Shown one piece after another: positions 10,196 through 19,417 of a stretch of 64,000 bases of DNA (position 1 is the stretch's first letter; each line of letters opens with the position of its first letter). The position numbers and the translations under genes are program-made. The notes below the pieces were generated by a model, which was not told the origin of the DNA, did not search any database, and saw only the letters and a program-made list of their open reading frames with translations. The DNA comes from Pycnococcus provasolii (taxonomy: Eukaryota > Chlorophyta > Pseudoscourfieldiophyceae > Pseudoscourfieldiales > Pycnococcaceae). The stretch covers positions 62,001 through 126,000 of the forward strand of contig OW568877.1 in NCBI GenBank assembly GCA_938743325.2, in the 5' to 3' direction.

Positions 10196-12115
10196 CTAAG
10201 AGCCACCGTGCCGATCCGGGCACATTCGATTCAAGCCATCCCAGTGAATCCAAGGCGCAAGAATCGAGATATTCCCACCGTCATGCTGAGACGAGCTCAC
10301 GCGAAAGTAGACTGCGTACCGAATGTCCGGCGAGGCGTTCGGTGCGACGAAATGTGCAGTCATATAGTTCACAAGGAAGACGTCGCCCTGCTTGCCGAGG
10401 CAGTGTACTGCGCGACGCTTGAATAGCGCATCCGTCTCGGGGCCGCTGGGCAGTCCCTTGCCCTCCACGCGCAGGGTCTCAAGTACGTGCATGTTGTTCG
10501 AGAAATACTCCGTGTTGTAGGAGAGGGAGACCTTAAGTAGAAGAAAGTGCTTAAGGTAGTGTTTAGTTACTAGAATGAAAGTAAAAGGCAGAGGTAGGGA
10601 AGAGGAGAAGGCCTAGGAGGCCTCCAAGAAGACTAGGGAGCAAAGCATGAGGGTCCATGCTTTGCACCATGAGCCATTCAAAAGAGTGGAGTCCAAAGAG
10701 GAACGGAAAGAATGTCGACATGCATGTGCAATCCATGCTTTGCAACTTATAACCATAAAATATAACCACAAAGAAAATCACGTGACCTAAGAGACAATCG
10801 CGTGATATGCCATAACAAACTATAACGGGAAAATATAACCAAAGCAAAGAGAGATTCTCCAAGAACCTTATCAACAAAGATATCAATAAAGATCTTGTTC
10901 AACCATAAAACCAAAAGAAAAGCATGTTTAGTAAGTCCAGTCTCAAGACGGAAAGACATCATTCAAGAGAGGGTCCTGAAAATAACGAGAAAAGAAACCA
11001 AGAAAAAGAAAAGAAAAGAAAAGGTAGGGTTATCCACCATTAGGGTTGTGAATTTTGCCATAGCTCAAGCCATTGCTCTCTCCGGGAATACCGTCGATGT
11101 GCCAATATCTTCGCACGCCGTCGAAGTGAGAGGCGGAGATGCGCACGTCGTCGTCGTCGTCGTCGTAATTGGTTGCGTTGGGACAAGCATCGCCTGGAAA
11201 CCGAAGAGCGATTTGTCCACTTGTGATCTGAGACCGCCAATACTCGTCGTCACCGCCGAGCAGCTTACTGAGCGCCATCGGTACCGCCGATTCCTTCAAG
11301 AGAGCAGTGATCGAGCTGTTCGCCGTGAACGTCTTTGCGTTGAGATTCGCCGCGCCCGCTCCTAGTCGTCGATTGATTTCCCGTTTGGCTTGTCGAATAA
11401 GCCTGGTTGGCACGGCATTCTCCAGTGCCACGAAGCCGTCTCGTTTGAGCGTCTCGCAGAAGGTTCGTGTGATGACGGTTGAGCAAATTCTCTCCTTGAG
11501 TGCTGCGCATTCCGCGAGTCTTGCTCGCTTCGTCTCCTCAACGATTGCCATGTGTTGTTCGAGCACTGGGCCTCTGGCGAACACGAGCCTTCGTCGCATA
11601 TCAGTGCGCTTGACGAAAACCACCTTTGGGAGCGTGGCGTGTTCGTCCTCCTGCACTCCGAGGCAAACGCCGTGTGGGTTTTGAGCTGGCGCAATCGTCC
11701 CATTTTTTTCGAAGACGTACTTTTTCGCCCACTCGTGCTTCTCAGGCACACAGTCGACTCCCCAGAGGAGCACAGTCGTGTCCGGTTCCTTCCTGCCGTG
11801 GTCGCTTTCGAGCCACATGCGCGTATCGTCTTTGCATACGAGTGTTCCATCATCCACCACGAGAAATGCGCACGCGTCAAGTGCGCGTCCAATGCGCAGG
11901 GTGCGGTACACACCTCTCAAACCGTTGTCAAGCTCACCGTGCGTATGCGTAGGACCATCAGCAACGATGGCAAACCTCGAGTAATTCTGATCCGATTCCA
12001 AATCCAAATGCAAAGAAGGATCCCCCCCCATTAAGGATTGCAAAAAGAGAGGGTACGGCGGCACCAGCACCAAAGACAGCATCCTGTGGGCATTTGTGCA
12101 AATGCCTGACGACAT
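10196..12115 (-). CDS. Phytanoyl-CoA dioxygenase-type Fe(II)/2-oxoglutarate oxygenase, two exons
   Basis: Exon 1 is 12115-11038 and exon 2 is 10569-10196; the 468-bp intron runs GT at 11037 to AG at 10570 and joins in phase 1, giving 483 residues. The upstream frame opens at a TTG, so I used the first ATG (12115); Met at 12082 or 12031 are alternatives. Residues 1-200 form an extra domain of unknown fold. The PhyH fold starts at about residue 215 (RDGFVALENAVPTRLIRQAK). The first two iron ligands are H and D in YWHIDGI, just before the intron; the distal His and 2-oxoglutarate Arg are in AHFVAPNASPDIRYAVYF in exon 2. All catalytic residues are present, so it is probably an active hydroxylase; substrate unknown. 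Confidence 0.78.
10570..11037 (-). other. Intron of the PhyH-type gene
   Basis: 468 bp, much more AT-rich than the exons. Donor G|GTGGAT, acceptor TTTCATTCTAG preceded by a pyrimidine tract. It is the only position that keeps the PhyH fold in frame: the segment after the junction reads KHYLKHFLLLKVSLS, as expected after the first metal motif. Confidence 0.7.
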
Positions 12116-12651
12116 GACATTATTATTATTATGACGCAAACATCACCATTCACCACCGACTATCGTAGAACGTTACGATCAGTTACTTTACTTTACGATA
12201 GTTGGTAGAGGGGGAGCTCCAGAGGCCGAGAGAGAACTGAAAAAAGGCCTAACCCTAACCCTAACCCTAACCCTAACCCTAACCCTAACCCTCTAACCCT
12301 AACCCTCGAACCCTCGAACCCTATAAACCCTAACTCATTTCCCCTCCAAACCAAACCCGAATCACGGATGCCTTTCCTCCTCCAGGTGGAGGGACTCTGG
12401 TGGCCCTTCTCCTGGCAAGCCCTCTGGGAACGGGTGCGAGAGTGCGAGAGTGCGAGACCACAGGGTGCGCTTCTCGGCTCCGCCTGTTTTCTACGCAACG
12501 AATAAGCGGTCCCCTGACGCCTGAGGGTCTCCACCTCGAGGCCTAAGAGAATAAGCTTATTCTTAGTGCTTACCTCGCCTGTGGGACCCTCGTCGTACTG
12601 TACCTGTACCGTACAGAATTACAGTTAGGTAAGCTTGACGAACTCGTCGCC
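12116..12651. other. Divergent intergenic region
   Basis: It lies between the starts of the dioxygenase gene and the small spliced gene and contains the telomere-like array described separately. The rest shows short inverted copies of TTACGATAG near 12172-12200 and a run of GTGCGAGA repeats near 12431-12455. No gene seen. Confidence 0.5.
12248..12336 (+). repeat. Telomere-like CCCTAA array
   Basis: Nine or so perfect CCCTAA units followed by degenerate units (CCCTCGAAC, CCCTATAAAC). It begins about 133 bp upstream of the first ATG of the minus-strand dioxygenase gene. It is interstitial, with genes on both sides. Confidence 0.95.
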
Positions 12652-13265
12652 ATGATGGTGTCCCCGGTGCCTATGGCGGCGCCCATGGCGGTGGCCACGC
12701 CTGGTGTGATGATGGCCGGTGCGGCGCCGGGATACTACCGCACGGAGAATGTAGGTACCGTACATTACTGTTAAGAACTTTGGGACTTCGTTGGTAGTCA
12801 CCCCTTGCGGTCTTGCTGCCGTGTTGTTGCAGCAACGGACCGTGCGTGGCGTGTGTGCGCGCATGGAGGAAGGCGCGGCGTTCAGCGTTCTAACTAAACC
12901 TTTATCTCGTCATTCTAACTCCGCATCAACGTTCAACAACACACACACAACAACAGTATTGTGGCCCCATCACGATTCTCATCGGGATCTTTATATTTCC
13001 GTTCGTTTGTTGCTGCCCTTGCGACCAGCGCCAGGTGTGGACGCCTACGGCTGTGATGGCCGCCGTGCCTACGGTGGCCGCCGTGGCTCCTATGATGGCG
13101 GCTCCTATGATGGCGGCTCCTGTGATGGCGGCTCCTGTGATGGCGGCTCCTCCTGTGATGGCGGCTCCTCCTGTGATGTCGGCTCCTGTGGCGGCAGGTC
13201 CTATGGCGCCGGCGGCTCCCGTGGCCGTGGCGCAGCCGCATCCCGGCCCCATCGTCAAGAACTAA
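12652..13265 (+). CDS. Small Met/Ala/Pro/Val-rich protein, two exons, 109 residues
   Basis: Exon 1 is 12652-12750, exon 2 is 13035-13265, joined in phase 0 across a 284-bp intron (AAT|GTAGGT to CCAG|GTG). Exon 1 encodes MMVSPVPMAAPMAVATPG and ends GYYRTEN; exon 2 continues with VWTPTAVMAAVP and then repeats of APVMAAP. The same unusual composition on both sides of the junction is strong evidence for the splice. The product has no charge clusters, no clear signal peptide and ends QPHPGPIVKN. No family was recognised; it could be a structural or surface-coating polypeptide, but that is a guess. Confidence 0.6.
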
Positions 13266-13801
13266 ACTTCATGGAAGAAGTCAGTTCACACAACAACAAT
13301 GCACGCCTAACTCACTTTCATTCCTAATCAAGGCGAAACTTGTAAGTAGGCATGATGTCTTGATGTGCGCACGAGCCTCCCTAATAAAAAACTTCTGTGA
13401 ATGCAAGGTGAATGTTGAAAATACTCACCCCGTAAAGGTACTAGTGTTGTTATTGTTTTGTTCGTTGATGATGGTTCAAAAGTACACATTATGTTAAACG
13501 TTGTATAGTCTAAGAAGTTACCGTCTATGATAAATATCAAGCAAGAAAAGGTACTGTGCACACGAATACACGATCAATACAAGTTAGTTAGTTTATTATG
13601 CCTACTACGATAAGGTATCTTAGTCTAGGGTAGTACAGTAAGGCGGACATACATCCAACATAGCCCATCATCACTATTGCCCATAGATTCGAATAGCACG
13701 TTCCGTTCAGTACTACGATAGGATAAGGTTAGGATAGCAGACGGACATGACAACAACAAGTCACGCTAATAATAAGCGGGCTAATAAGGTTGAGCCAGCC
13801 G
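13266..13801. other. Intergenic region, nothing recognised
   Basis: AT-richer sequence downstream of the small spliced gene. Two related segments containing TACTACGATA plus a following AAGGT occur near 13606 and 13712. No coding potential was seen. Confidence 0.5.
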
Positions 13802-13932
13802 TAACCCTAACACCCTAACACCCTAACACCCTAACCCTACTCCAAACCCTAACACCCTAACCCTAACACCCTAACCCTAACTCCCTAACTCCCAAACCCC
13901 TAACTCCCAAACCCCTAACTCCCCAACCCCGT
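13802..13932 (+). repeat. Degenerate telomere-like array upstream of the SRA-SET gene
   Basis: A mixture of CCCTAA, CCCTAACA and CTAACTCCCAAACC units over 130 bp, ending 83 bp before the ATG at 14015. The units grade from CCCTAA to C-rich variants toward the gene. Confidence 0.9.
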
Positions 13933-14014
13933 CCCCTCCCCCCCGGCGCCCATTATTTTCATCTTCTCCTCGGAGAAACACATTTTCAGAAGAAGAAGAG
14001 CCGTTTCATCATTC

Positions 14015-16438
14015 ATGGCGCCTCCCTCCTCGTCCAAGGACGTTGACATGTCCATGAAACCACACGCTCACTCCGCCGGTGGTGGTGGTGCTTCTGCTGG
14101 TGGTGCTTCTGCTGGTGCTTCTGCTGATGGCGGTGTTTCTCCCCATCACATTCTCGCTGTACCTGGTGAAGCAGATGATGATGAACCTCCTCCTCCTCCG
14201 CGTCATAAGCGTCTTCGAACATCAATGTCGAAGTCATCGCCATCTGCTGCTGCAGGAGATCCTCCAGCACATTCATTCAGCTCGGGACTACGCACCTCGC
14301 CCCCACCACCCGAGGCAACCCCTCAAGCTCACTCCGACTTCATCGAGCAAGTGCGTCTGTACTTCAAGCGAAGATTTGACTTGGCGAAATCAAACGGAGG
14401 ACATAAGCCGGACATGACCGCGTGGGGGGACTGCAAAAAGGCATTCGACATTCCGCGAAGACACGGACATATACCCGGTGTCGACGTCGGCGACATATTC
14501 TCCGGAAGAGGAGAGGCGGCGGCGGTTGGCGTGCACAACATGATGATGCAGGGAATCGACTATATATCAAAAAGCGACGACGGAAGCCACAGTAAAGGCG
14601 CGTACGCCGTGTGCCTCGGCGGTGGGTACTGCGACGACGAAGATAACGGAGAAGTCGTCACGTACACAGGAATGGGAGGACAGTCAGGAAAACTACAGGT
14701 TCGCGACCAGGAAATGACCAAGGGGAACCTGGCGCTGCGCTGCAACTTTGAGACGGGAACGCCCGTCAGGCTGATTCGAGGAAAGAGAGACGGGTTCACG
14801 CACTTTGTCACGTACGTCTACGATGGCCTGTACAACGTCGTCGAATACACGTTCGAGCCGAGCGTAGCGACGACCAAAAAAGCGGACGCCGCCGACGACA
14901 CAACAAACACGGAGAACGGAGAGAACGGCAAGTACAAGGGACCGCCGCGCGTATACAAGTTCAAGCTTGTTCCGGTGAAGGGCGAATCGAATGTTTCCTT
15001 CCTCGCACCGTCGTTCAAGCGAATTGGACTGAGATACATGGAGAAGTTTGTCAACACCAGGATTGACAAAACGACAAACAGGCGCAAGGAGATTCCGGCA
15101 GCGGCGGAGGATCAGGGCATGGAAGGAGCAGCAGCAGGAGCAGCAGCACCTCATCCCGATTCGGCCAACGTACTGGTACACGACCTCAGCAAGGGCGCAG
15201 AACCATACCCCATACGCGTCGTCAACGACACTGGCGACGGCGATCTTGTGGGTTTCAAGCCTCTCAACGTTCCGTTCACGTACGTCGCAACGTCAGTTCA
15301 GGGCGTCGAAGCGGGACGTTCACCCGCGCCCATCTCGCGGCGCGCGCGAGAGGCGATTTCAGAGGTGGCGGCAGCAACAGCACAGATGGACGAAAAGCGC
15401 GAGGACAGCCATCGCCGGGCATTTGGGAAACAGTTCGTGAACGCCGTACCTTCGCGACGTGCATATAGCCTTGACGGTCTGCTCAAGCAGTCGAGTGAAG
15501 AAGGCCTGGTGGAGACGTGGGACGACGGCGATGCAAAGCATGCTCGCGCGGCAACTGGTGGCGACGCAGGAATGACCTTTCATGTGCACAACGAGTCGAC
15601 GTTCACAGCCAGGAGCATACATCCGGGTCTTGAGGTGTACAAGGTGAGCGAGGAGAAGGGCTGGGGCTTGCGATGCCGGCAGCGTATCCTAGCTGGGGCA
15701 TACGTCTGCGACTACGTCGGTGAGGTGTGCCGTGACTTAGAGCGTGGCGAAAACTCTCCCGAGCTTCTCTCTGACGAGTACATAATGTCACTCGACCACT
15801 ATATTGAGCATGGCACCCATGAAAATGCGAAGATGCTGCTTGCGACGGAGATGAAGTCGCCGCAGAAGCCGGGAAGTGCGGCGGTTGCGTGCAAAGATGA
15901 ACCTGAGCCTGCACCATTTCCATTACCTGCACCTGTACCTGCACCTGCGCCTGCACCATTGTCCTCACCATTGCCTGTGATTGTGGCTCGCAAGGGCAGC
16001 GGCACTGCCGCCACTACCGCCACTGTCATCACCTCCGACCACCCCTCCACTCCCACGAAGAAGACTCCGCTGGACGCACTCGAGGGCAGCGCCGCTGCCG
16101 CCAACGCCACAACCTCCGATCCGCCATCCACTCCGACGAAGAAGACCGTTCTGGACACACTCGAAGATTACTTGCTTTGCCTCGATGCGTACCAGTATGG
16201 CAACGTCGCTCGCTACATCAACACGAGCAAGGGACGAACAAACTTGATTCTGCAGCCCATCTTCACTCGCACAGATTCGAAGCAGGCGTCGAGTGCCCCC
16301 GACCCAAGTAGCATGCAATTTTACCGCATCGCTCTGTTCGCGACGCGCGACATCGAGCCGCTCGAGGAGCTGCTCTACGACTACGGCGATTTGTATTGGG
16401 CGAAGCTACGCAAGGGTGCTGATGGTCGGGAGGAGTAG
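14015..16438 (+). CDS. SRA(YDG)-SET protein, SUVH-like histone methyltransferase with atypical SET domain
   Basis: 807 residues. The N-terminal 110 are Gly/Ala/Ser/Pro-rich. An SRA domain covers about residues 155-325 (VDVGDIFSGRGE, then YVYDGLYNVVEYTFEP), which in plant SUVH proteins binds methylated DNA. A SET domain starts near 545 (GLEVYKVSEEKGWGLRCRQR) and ends near 800 (LEELLYDYGDLYW). In the family this pairs DNA-methylation reading with histone H3K9 methylation. Three departures: no cysteine-rich pre-SET zinc cluster; the usual NHSC motif reads INTSKGRTNL; and a Pro/Ala/Thr-rich insertion of about 105 residues (about 610-715), containing two copies of a STPTKKT..LD.LE unit, splits the SET domain. 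There is no post-SET CXC. Catalytic activity is uncertain. It converges with the kinase gene, 112 bp apart. Confidence 0.8.
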   Translation: MAPPSSSKDVDMSMKPHAHSAGGGGASAGGASAGASADGGVSPHHILAVPGEADDDEPPPPPRHKRLRTSMSKSSPSAAAGDPPAHSFSSGLRTSPPPPEATPQAHSDFIEQVRLYFKRRFDLAKSNGGHKPDMTAWGDCKKAFDIPRRHGHIPGVDVGDIFSGRGEAAAVGVHNMMMQGIDYISKSDDGSHSKGAYAVCLGGGYCDDEDNGEVVTYTGMGGQSGKLQVRDQEMTKGNLALRCNFETGTPVRLIRGKRDGFTHFVTYVYDGLYNVVEYTFEPSVATTKKADAADDTTNTENGENGKYKGPPRVYKFKLVPVKGESNVSFLAPSFKRIGLRYMEKFVNTRIDKTTNRRKEIPAAAEDQGMEGAAAGAAAPHPDSANVLVHDLSKGAEPYPIRVVNDTGDGDLVGFKPLNVPFTYVATSVQGVEAGRSPAPISRRAREAISEVAAATAQMDEKREDSHRRAFGKQFVNAVPSRRAYSLDGLLKQSSEEGLVETWDDGDAKHARAATGGDAGMTFHVHNESTFTARSIHPGLEVYKVSEEKGWGLRCRQRILAGAYVCDYVGEVCRDLERGENSPELLSDEYIMSLDHYIEHGTHENAKMLLATEMKSPQKPGSAAVACKDEPEPAPFPLPAPVPAPAPAPLSSPLPVIVARKGSGTAATTATVITSDHPSTPTKKTPLDALEGSAAAANATTSDPPSTPTKKTVLDTLEDYLLCLDAYQYGNVARYINTSKGRTNLILQPIFTRTDSKQASSAPDPSSMQFYRIALFATRDIEPLEELLYDYGDLYWAKLRKGADGREE

Positions 16439-16550
16439 GACGTAGATGCCCACCCCAGCCTGTAACTTCGATATATTTTCTTTCTTTCTTTTTCTTCTAT
16501 TTACAGAGCTTTTTTTTTTCCGAAAAAAAACGACAACAAGCACATTGTAA

Positions 16551-18467
16551 TCAGTCGATCAACGCAACCTCCGCCAGGAAGGAGTTGATCTCACCAGCTA
16601 GCCACTCCAACTCCACGGCGTCCAAACCTTCGCCAAGTGGCTGCTCGTCCACGCCGCACTTCAACCGGAGCGTGTACGTGGGAACGCCATTCACAACGAT
16701 TGACGTGTCCAGCCGTGCAGGTGACAGGTCAGCCGTAGGTCCGTCGAATGCCGTCAAGTCGCGGCCGGCAAGCGTGCGCGTGACGCTGAAGCGACTCGCA
16801 TCCACCTCCATCTCCGTCTTCATCGCAATGTCGCGAGCAGCCTTGCCACCCATCTGCGCGCCCGCAAGCCAGAACGGTAGGCTGAAAGCTGCGAAGATGA
16901 TCCCTCCGCCCGTAAATGCACCCACAGTCCAGAAGGCGATGAACGTATTCCAAGCCACGCTAAATGCCACCTCACCGCCATTCGCGGCGGATAAGCCGCC
17001 CGCGGGTATGCTCACGCGAAGCTGCGCATCCGAACGCTCGATCGTGCTTCTCGCGCCGCTCGGGCGCCGACGTCGGCGCGTCGGCGTCAACGCGGCTGTA
17101 TCAGTTTCAAATGGCATATTAGCCACCGTGGGCAGGTTCGGCGCTCCGACGACGTACGCGCCGGACGAAGCGGTGGAACGCGTGAACTGCCCGCTGACCG
17201 AGAACTGACCGAGGACGCCGGCGCGCTGCGCCGCTTCGTCTTCGCCGTCGTCGCCGTCGCCGTCGCCGTTGCGCGCGGATGTGCCATCGAGAAGCGCGAG
17301 CGCCTCGGCTGCGGAACGAACGCGGTCTTCGGGGAAGGGTTCAAGCAGAGCGGGTATGACGCGCGCGAGTGCCGGCCCCATGGCGACACCTTTGAGGTCG
17401 ATGCGCAGTCTCGTTTTCGTCCATTCGTCCGGACTTTTGCTCGTGAGCACGTACAGCAGCGTTGCGCCAACACCGTACAGGTCCGTTGATGTGCTCGCCC
17501 CTCCCTGAAACTGCTCTGGTGCCATGTACCCGAACGTGCCCACGACGGTTGATCCGAGTCCACCGGCGGTGCTTCCCGCCGTCGCGGACATTGCCGCGGC
17601 GGCGACGGCGCCAAAGTCCACCAAGGAGACCTTTTTGGTTTGGACGTCGTACAGCACGTTCCCCGGTTTGATGTCTCTGTGTATGCACGGCGGCCTTAGC
17701 GAGCTGAGGTACTCGCACACTTCGAGCAGCTGTTTTGCGATGTGCACGAGTTCTTCGTCGGTCGGTCTGTATCCTCTCGCGACGAGTTCTTGCAGTGTTT
17801 CTCCCGGTGCTCGTGACTGTACGATGTAGAATCCGCGGTCGTCGTCGACGTCCGTCTGGAAGAAGTCGACGTACCTGGGTATCGCTTCGTGGTTTAACGA
17901 CGCGAGTGTTTTCGCCTCCCTTTCGAAAAGTTCCACACTCTTCCACTGTGCGGATCGGCGCAGGCTGAGCGACTTGATGACGACGATTTCGTCATCCTCC
18001 GAAAAGGAGAGAGAAAGCTCGTCATCATCACCACCACTGGAGGGTGAGTCTTCATCCCGTAATCTCCTCGCCAAAAACGTGTCCGCGGATCCCCCCGAAC
18101 CAAGCTTCGAAAGCAGGAGGTACGACGCCGACGCCGACGCCGCCGAGGAGGATGAAGACGCAGGTTTCGTGATGACACCCAAACCCAACGGAGGAGTTGA
18201 CGCAGAATGATTGCCAGAACTACGATTCGAGCCTATGGAGCTCTTGAAGTTACGAGCTCTCATCAAGATGTCACGTCCACCATGTGAAAAATAAAACGAG
18301 TGACGCGAAAGTACACCACCACCACCACCATGATGATGATGATGACCAAGATGACGACCATGATGACGACGACGACACCAAGACGACGCGGATGCGGAGA
18401 ATACCACACTGCAAGACCCATGGACATTATTCACCCTGGAGGGCATCGAGCGCATCGAGCGCGCCAT
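16551..18467 (-). CDS. Cyanobacterial-type Ser/Thr protein kinase, probably plastid-located
   Basis: 638 residues from the ATG at 18467. The first 110 residues are Arg/Ser/His-rich and look like a transit region. The kinase domain covers about 114-390: glycine loop KLGSGGSADTF, Lys in VVIKSL, catalytic HRDIKPGNVL near 246, DFGAV near 270 and GTFGYMAPEQF near 297. The wording LVDFGAV and YMAPEQF is that of cyanobacterial kinases and their plastid relatives. A C-terminal domain (about 480-638) includes a hydrophobic pair of segments (NTFIAFWTVGAFTGGGIIF) and ends in a beta-rich part, also known from cyanobacterial kinases. All catalytic residues are present. The substrate is unknown. Confidence 0.8.
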   Translation of the reverse strand: MARSMRSMPSRVNNVHGSCSVVFSASASSWCRRRHHGRHLGHHHHHGGGGGVLSRHSFYFSHGGRDILMRARNFKSSIGSNRSSGNHSASTPPLGLGVITKPASSSSSAASASASYLLLSKLGSGGSADTFLARRLRDEDSPSSGGDDDELSLSFSEDDEIVVIKSLSLRRSAQWKSVELFEREAKTLASLNHEAIPRYVDFFQTDVDDDRGFYIVQSRAPGETLQELVARGYRPTDEELVHIAKQLLEVCEYLSSLRPPCIHRDIKPGNVLYDVQTKKVSLVDFGAVAAAAMSATAGSTAGGLGSTVVGTFGYMAPEQFQGGASTSTDLYGVGATLLYVLTSKSPDEWTKTRLRIDLKGVAMGPALARVIPALLEPFPEDRVRSAAEALALLDGTSARNGDGDGDDGEDEAAQRAGVLGQFSVSGQFTRSTASSGAYVVGAPNLPTVANMPFETDTAALTPTRRRRRPSGARSTIERSDAQLRVSIPAGGLSAANGGEVAFSVAWNTFIAFWTVGAFTGGGIIFAAFSLPFWLAGAQMGGKAARDIAMKTEMEVDASRFSVTRTLAGRDLTAFDGPTADLSPARLDTSIVVNGVPTYTLRLKCGVDEQPLGEGLDAVELEWLAGEINSFLAEVALID

Positions 18468-18866
18468 GGTTCGAGGTGTGGGAAGAATGAAGAGCGAAGA
18501 ATGAGCCTGGGGGCGAACTCACAGGACTCTCGGAACCCTAACCCTAACCCTAACCCTAATCAAGTCCCATCCCCGAAGAAGTTTCATCCCCGAATTAAAG
18601 GCCCAACCCCGAATTATTCTGGAATTATTCCCAACCCCCTCTCTCTTTTGTAGTTTTGTTCAGAACTTTTGTTCCCTTCCTTGTTCCTTCCTGGTTGCAA
18701 CTACCTTGCTTGCAAGTTTACCGCACCTGGTTAGGTTGGTATCGCCTCACCTCATGCATCATGATCCTTGCTGGCTAATGCAGAGAACTAACCTTAGAAA
18801 TAAAATATCAGCACGCCTATCCACCACCTAGGGTAGGGAACAAGATCAGATGCGCGCCCGATTGCC
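18468..18866. other. Upstream region of the kinase gene
   Basis: It contains a short telomere-like array at 18535-18560, then C-rich motifs of the CCAACCCCGAATTATT type near 18600-18640, then unremarkable sequence up to the Mutator-like element. No gene seen. Confidence 0.5.
18535..18560 (+). repeat. Short CCCTAA array
   Basis: Four perfect CCCTAA units, 68 bp upstream of the kinase start codon, with the G-rich strand in the sense of the gene. Confidence 0.95.
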
Positions 18867-18876
18867 GATTGCCGAG
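18867..18876 (+). repeat. Target-site duplication, left copy (GATTGCCGAG)
   Basis: The same 10 bases occur directly after the right inverted repeat at 20596-20605. A length of 8-11 bp is usual for Mutator-like elements. Confidence 0.9.
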
Positions 18877-18943
18877 GAGAAATGGCCAGATTATAGGCCA
18901 AAATCGCTGTTTTTGGCCAGATTATAGGTTTTTCCTAACCCTA
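18877..18943 (+). repeat. Left terminal inverted repeat of the Mutator-like element
   Basis: Starts GAGAAATGGCCAGATTATAG. It contains the 15-mer TGGCCAGATTATAGG twice (18883 and 18914, 31 bp apart) and ends in CCTAACCCTA. Confidence 0.95.
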
Positions 18944-19013
18944 GACCTAACCCTACACCCTAATCCCTAACCCTACACCCTAATCCCTAACCCTACACCC
19001 TAATCCCTAAAAC
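18934..19013 (+). repeat. Telomere-like minisatellite inside the transposon
   Basis: Units of CACCCTAATCCCTAACCCTA in tandem, about three copies, directly continuing from the telomere-like inner edge of the left inverted repeat. A closely similar array occurs at 44696-44772. Confidence 0.9.
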
Positions 19014-19170
19014 CTATAACTTCCGCCCTATCCCCGTTGTCAAGGGTTGTCCGCTGGGTTCGGATTTAGTCCGTTAACGCCAAAATCGCAATTTGTGTCA
19101 CCGATCTTGAATGCACATACACGTGGCATGAAAATGAGTCTTTTTTTTGCGTTGCTTGGTGTCTTTTAAG

Positions 19171-19330
19171 TCCTAGTAGTAGTGTAAGGTGTGTAAGGTG
19201 TCTGCGGAGGAGCACGGCACAAGGCGGGAACACCGGGGCGCGCGCCTTGCGCGCCCCGGTATGGAGCCTTAGGCCGCGCGCACGGAGCAGACACCTTACA
19301 CTACTTACACACCTTACACTACTTACACTC
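19171..19330. repeat. Foldback (stem-loop) structure nested in the transposon
   Basis: The left arm holds GTGTAAGGTGTCTGC (near 19191-19205) and its complement GCAGACACCTTACAC lies near 19288-19302; outer arms repeat the GTGTAAGGTG unit. The centre holds a perfect GC hairpin, CCGGGGCGCGC with GCGCGCCCCGG, near 19233-19259. It may be a small element inserted into the larger one. Confidence 0.75.
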
Positions 19331-19417
19331 TGACCAGTGGTTAAGTATGTGGAACTCTGTTACCCCCCTTTTTTTTTGTTACTTTGCCGTTATCATCCCA
19401 CCCACAATCCTATACTT

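Noticed and set aside
12248-12336. Chromosome end (true telomere)
   Set aside because: The array is only about 60 bp of perfect units and has genes on both sides; similar arrays in both orientations recur through the window.
12193-12534. Minus-strand frame translating as RVRGLGLGLGLG
   Set aside because: It is a translation of the telomere-like repeat and has no other protein character.
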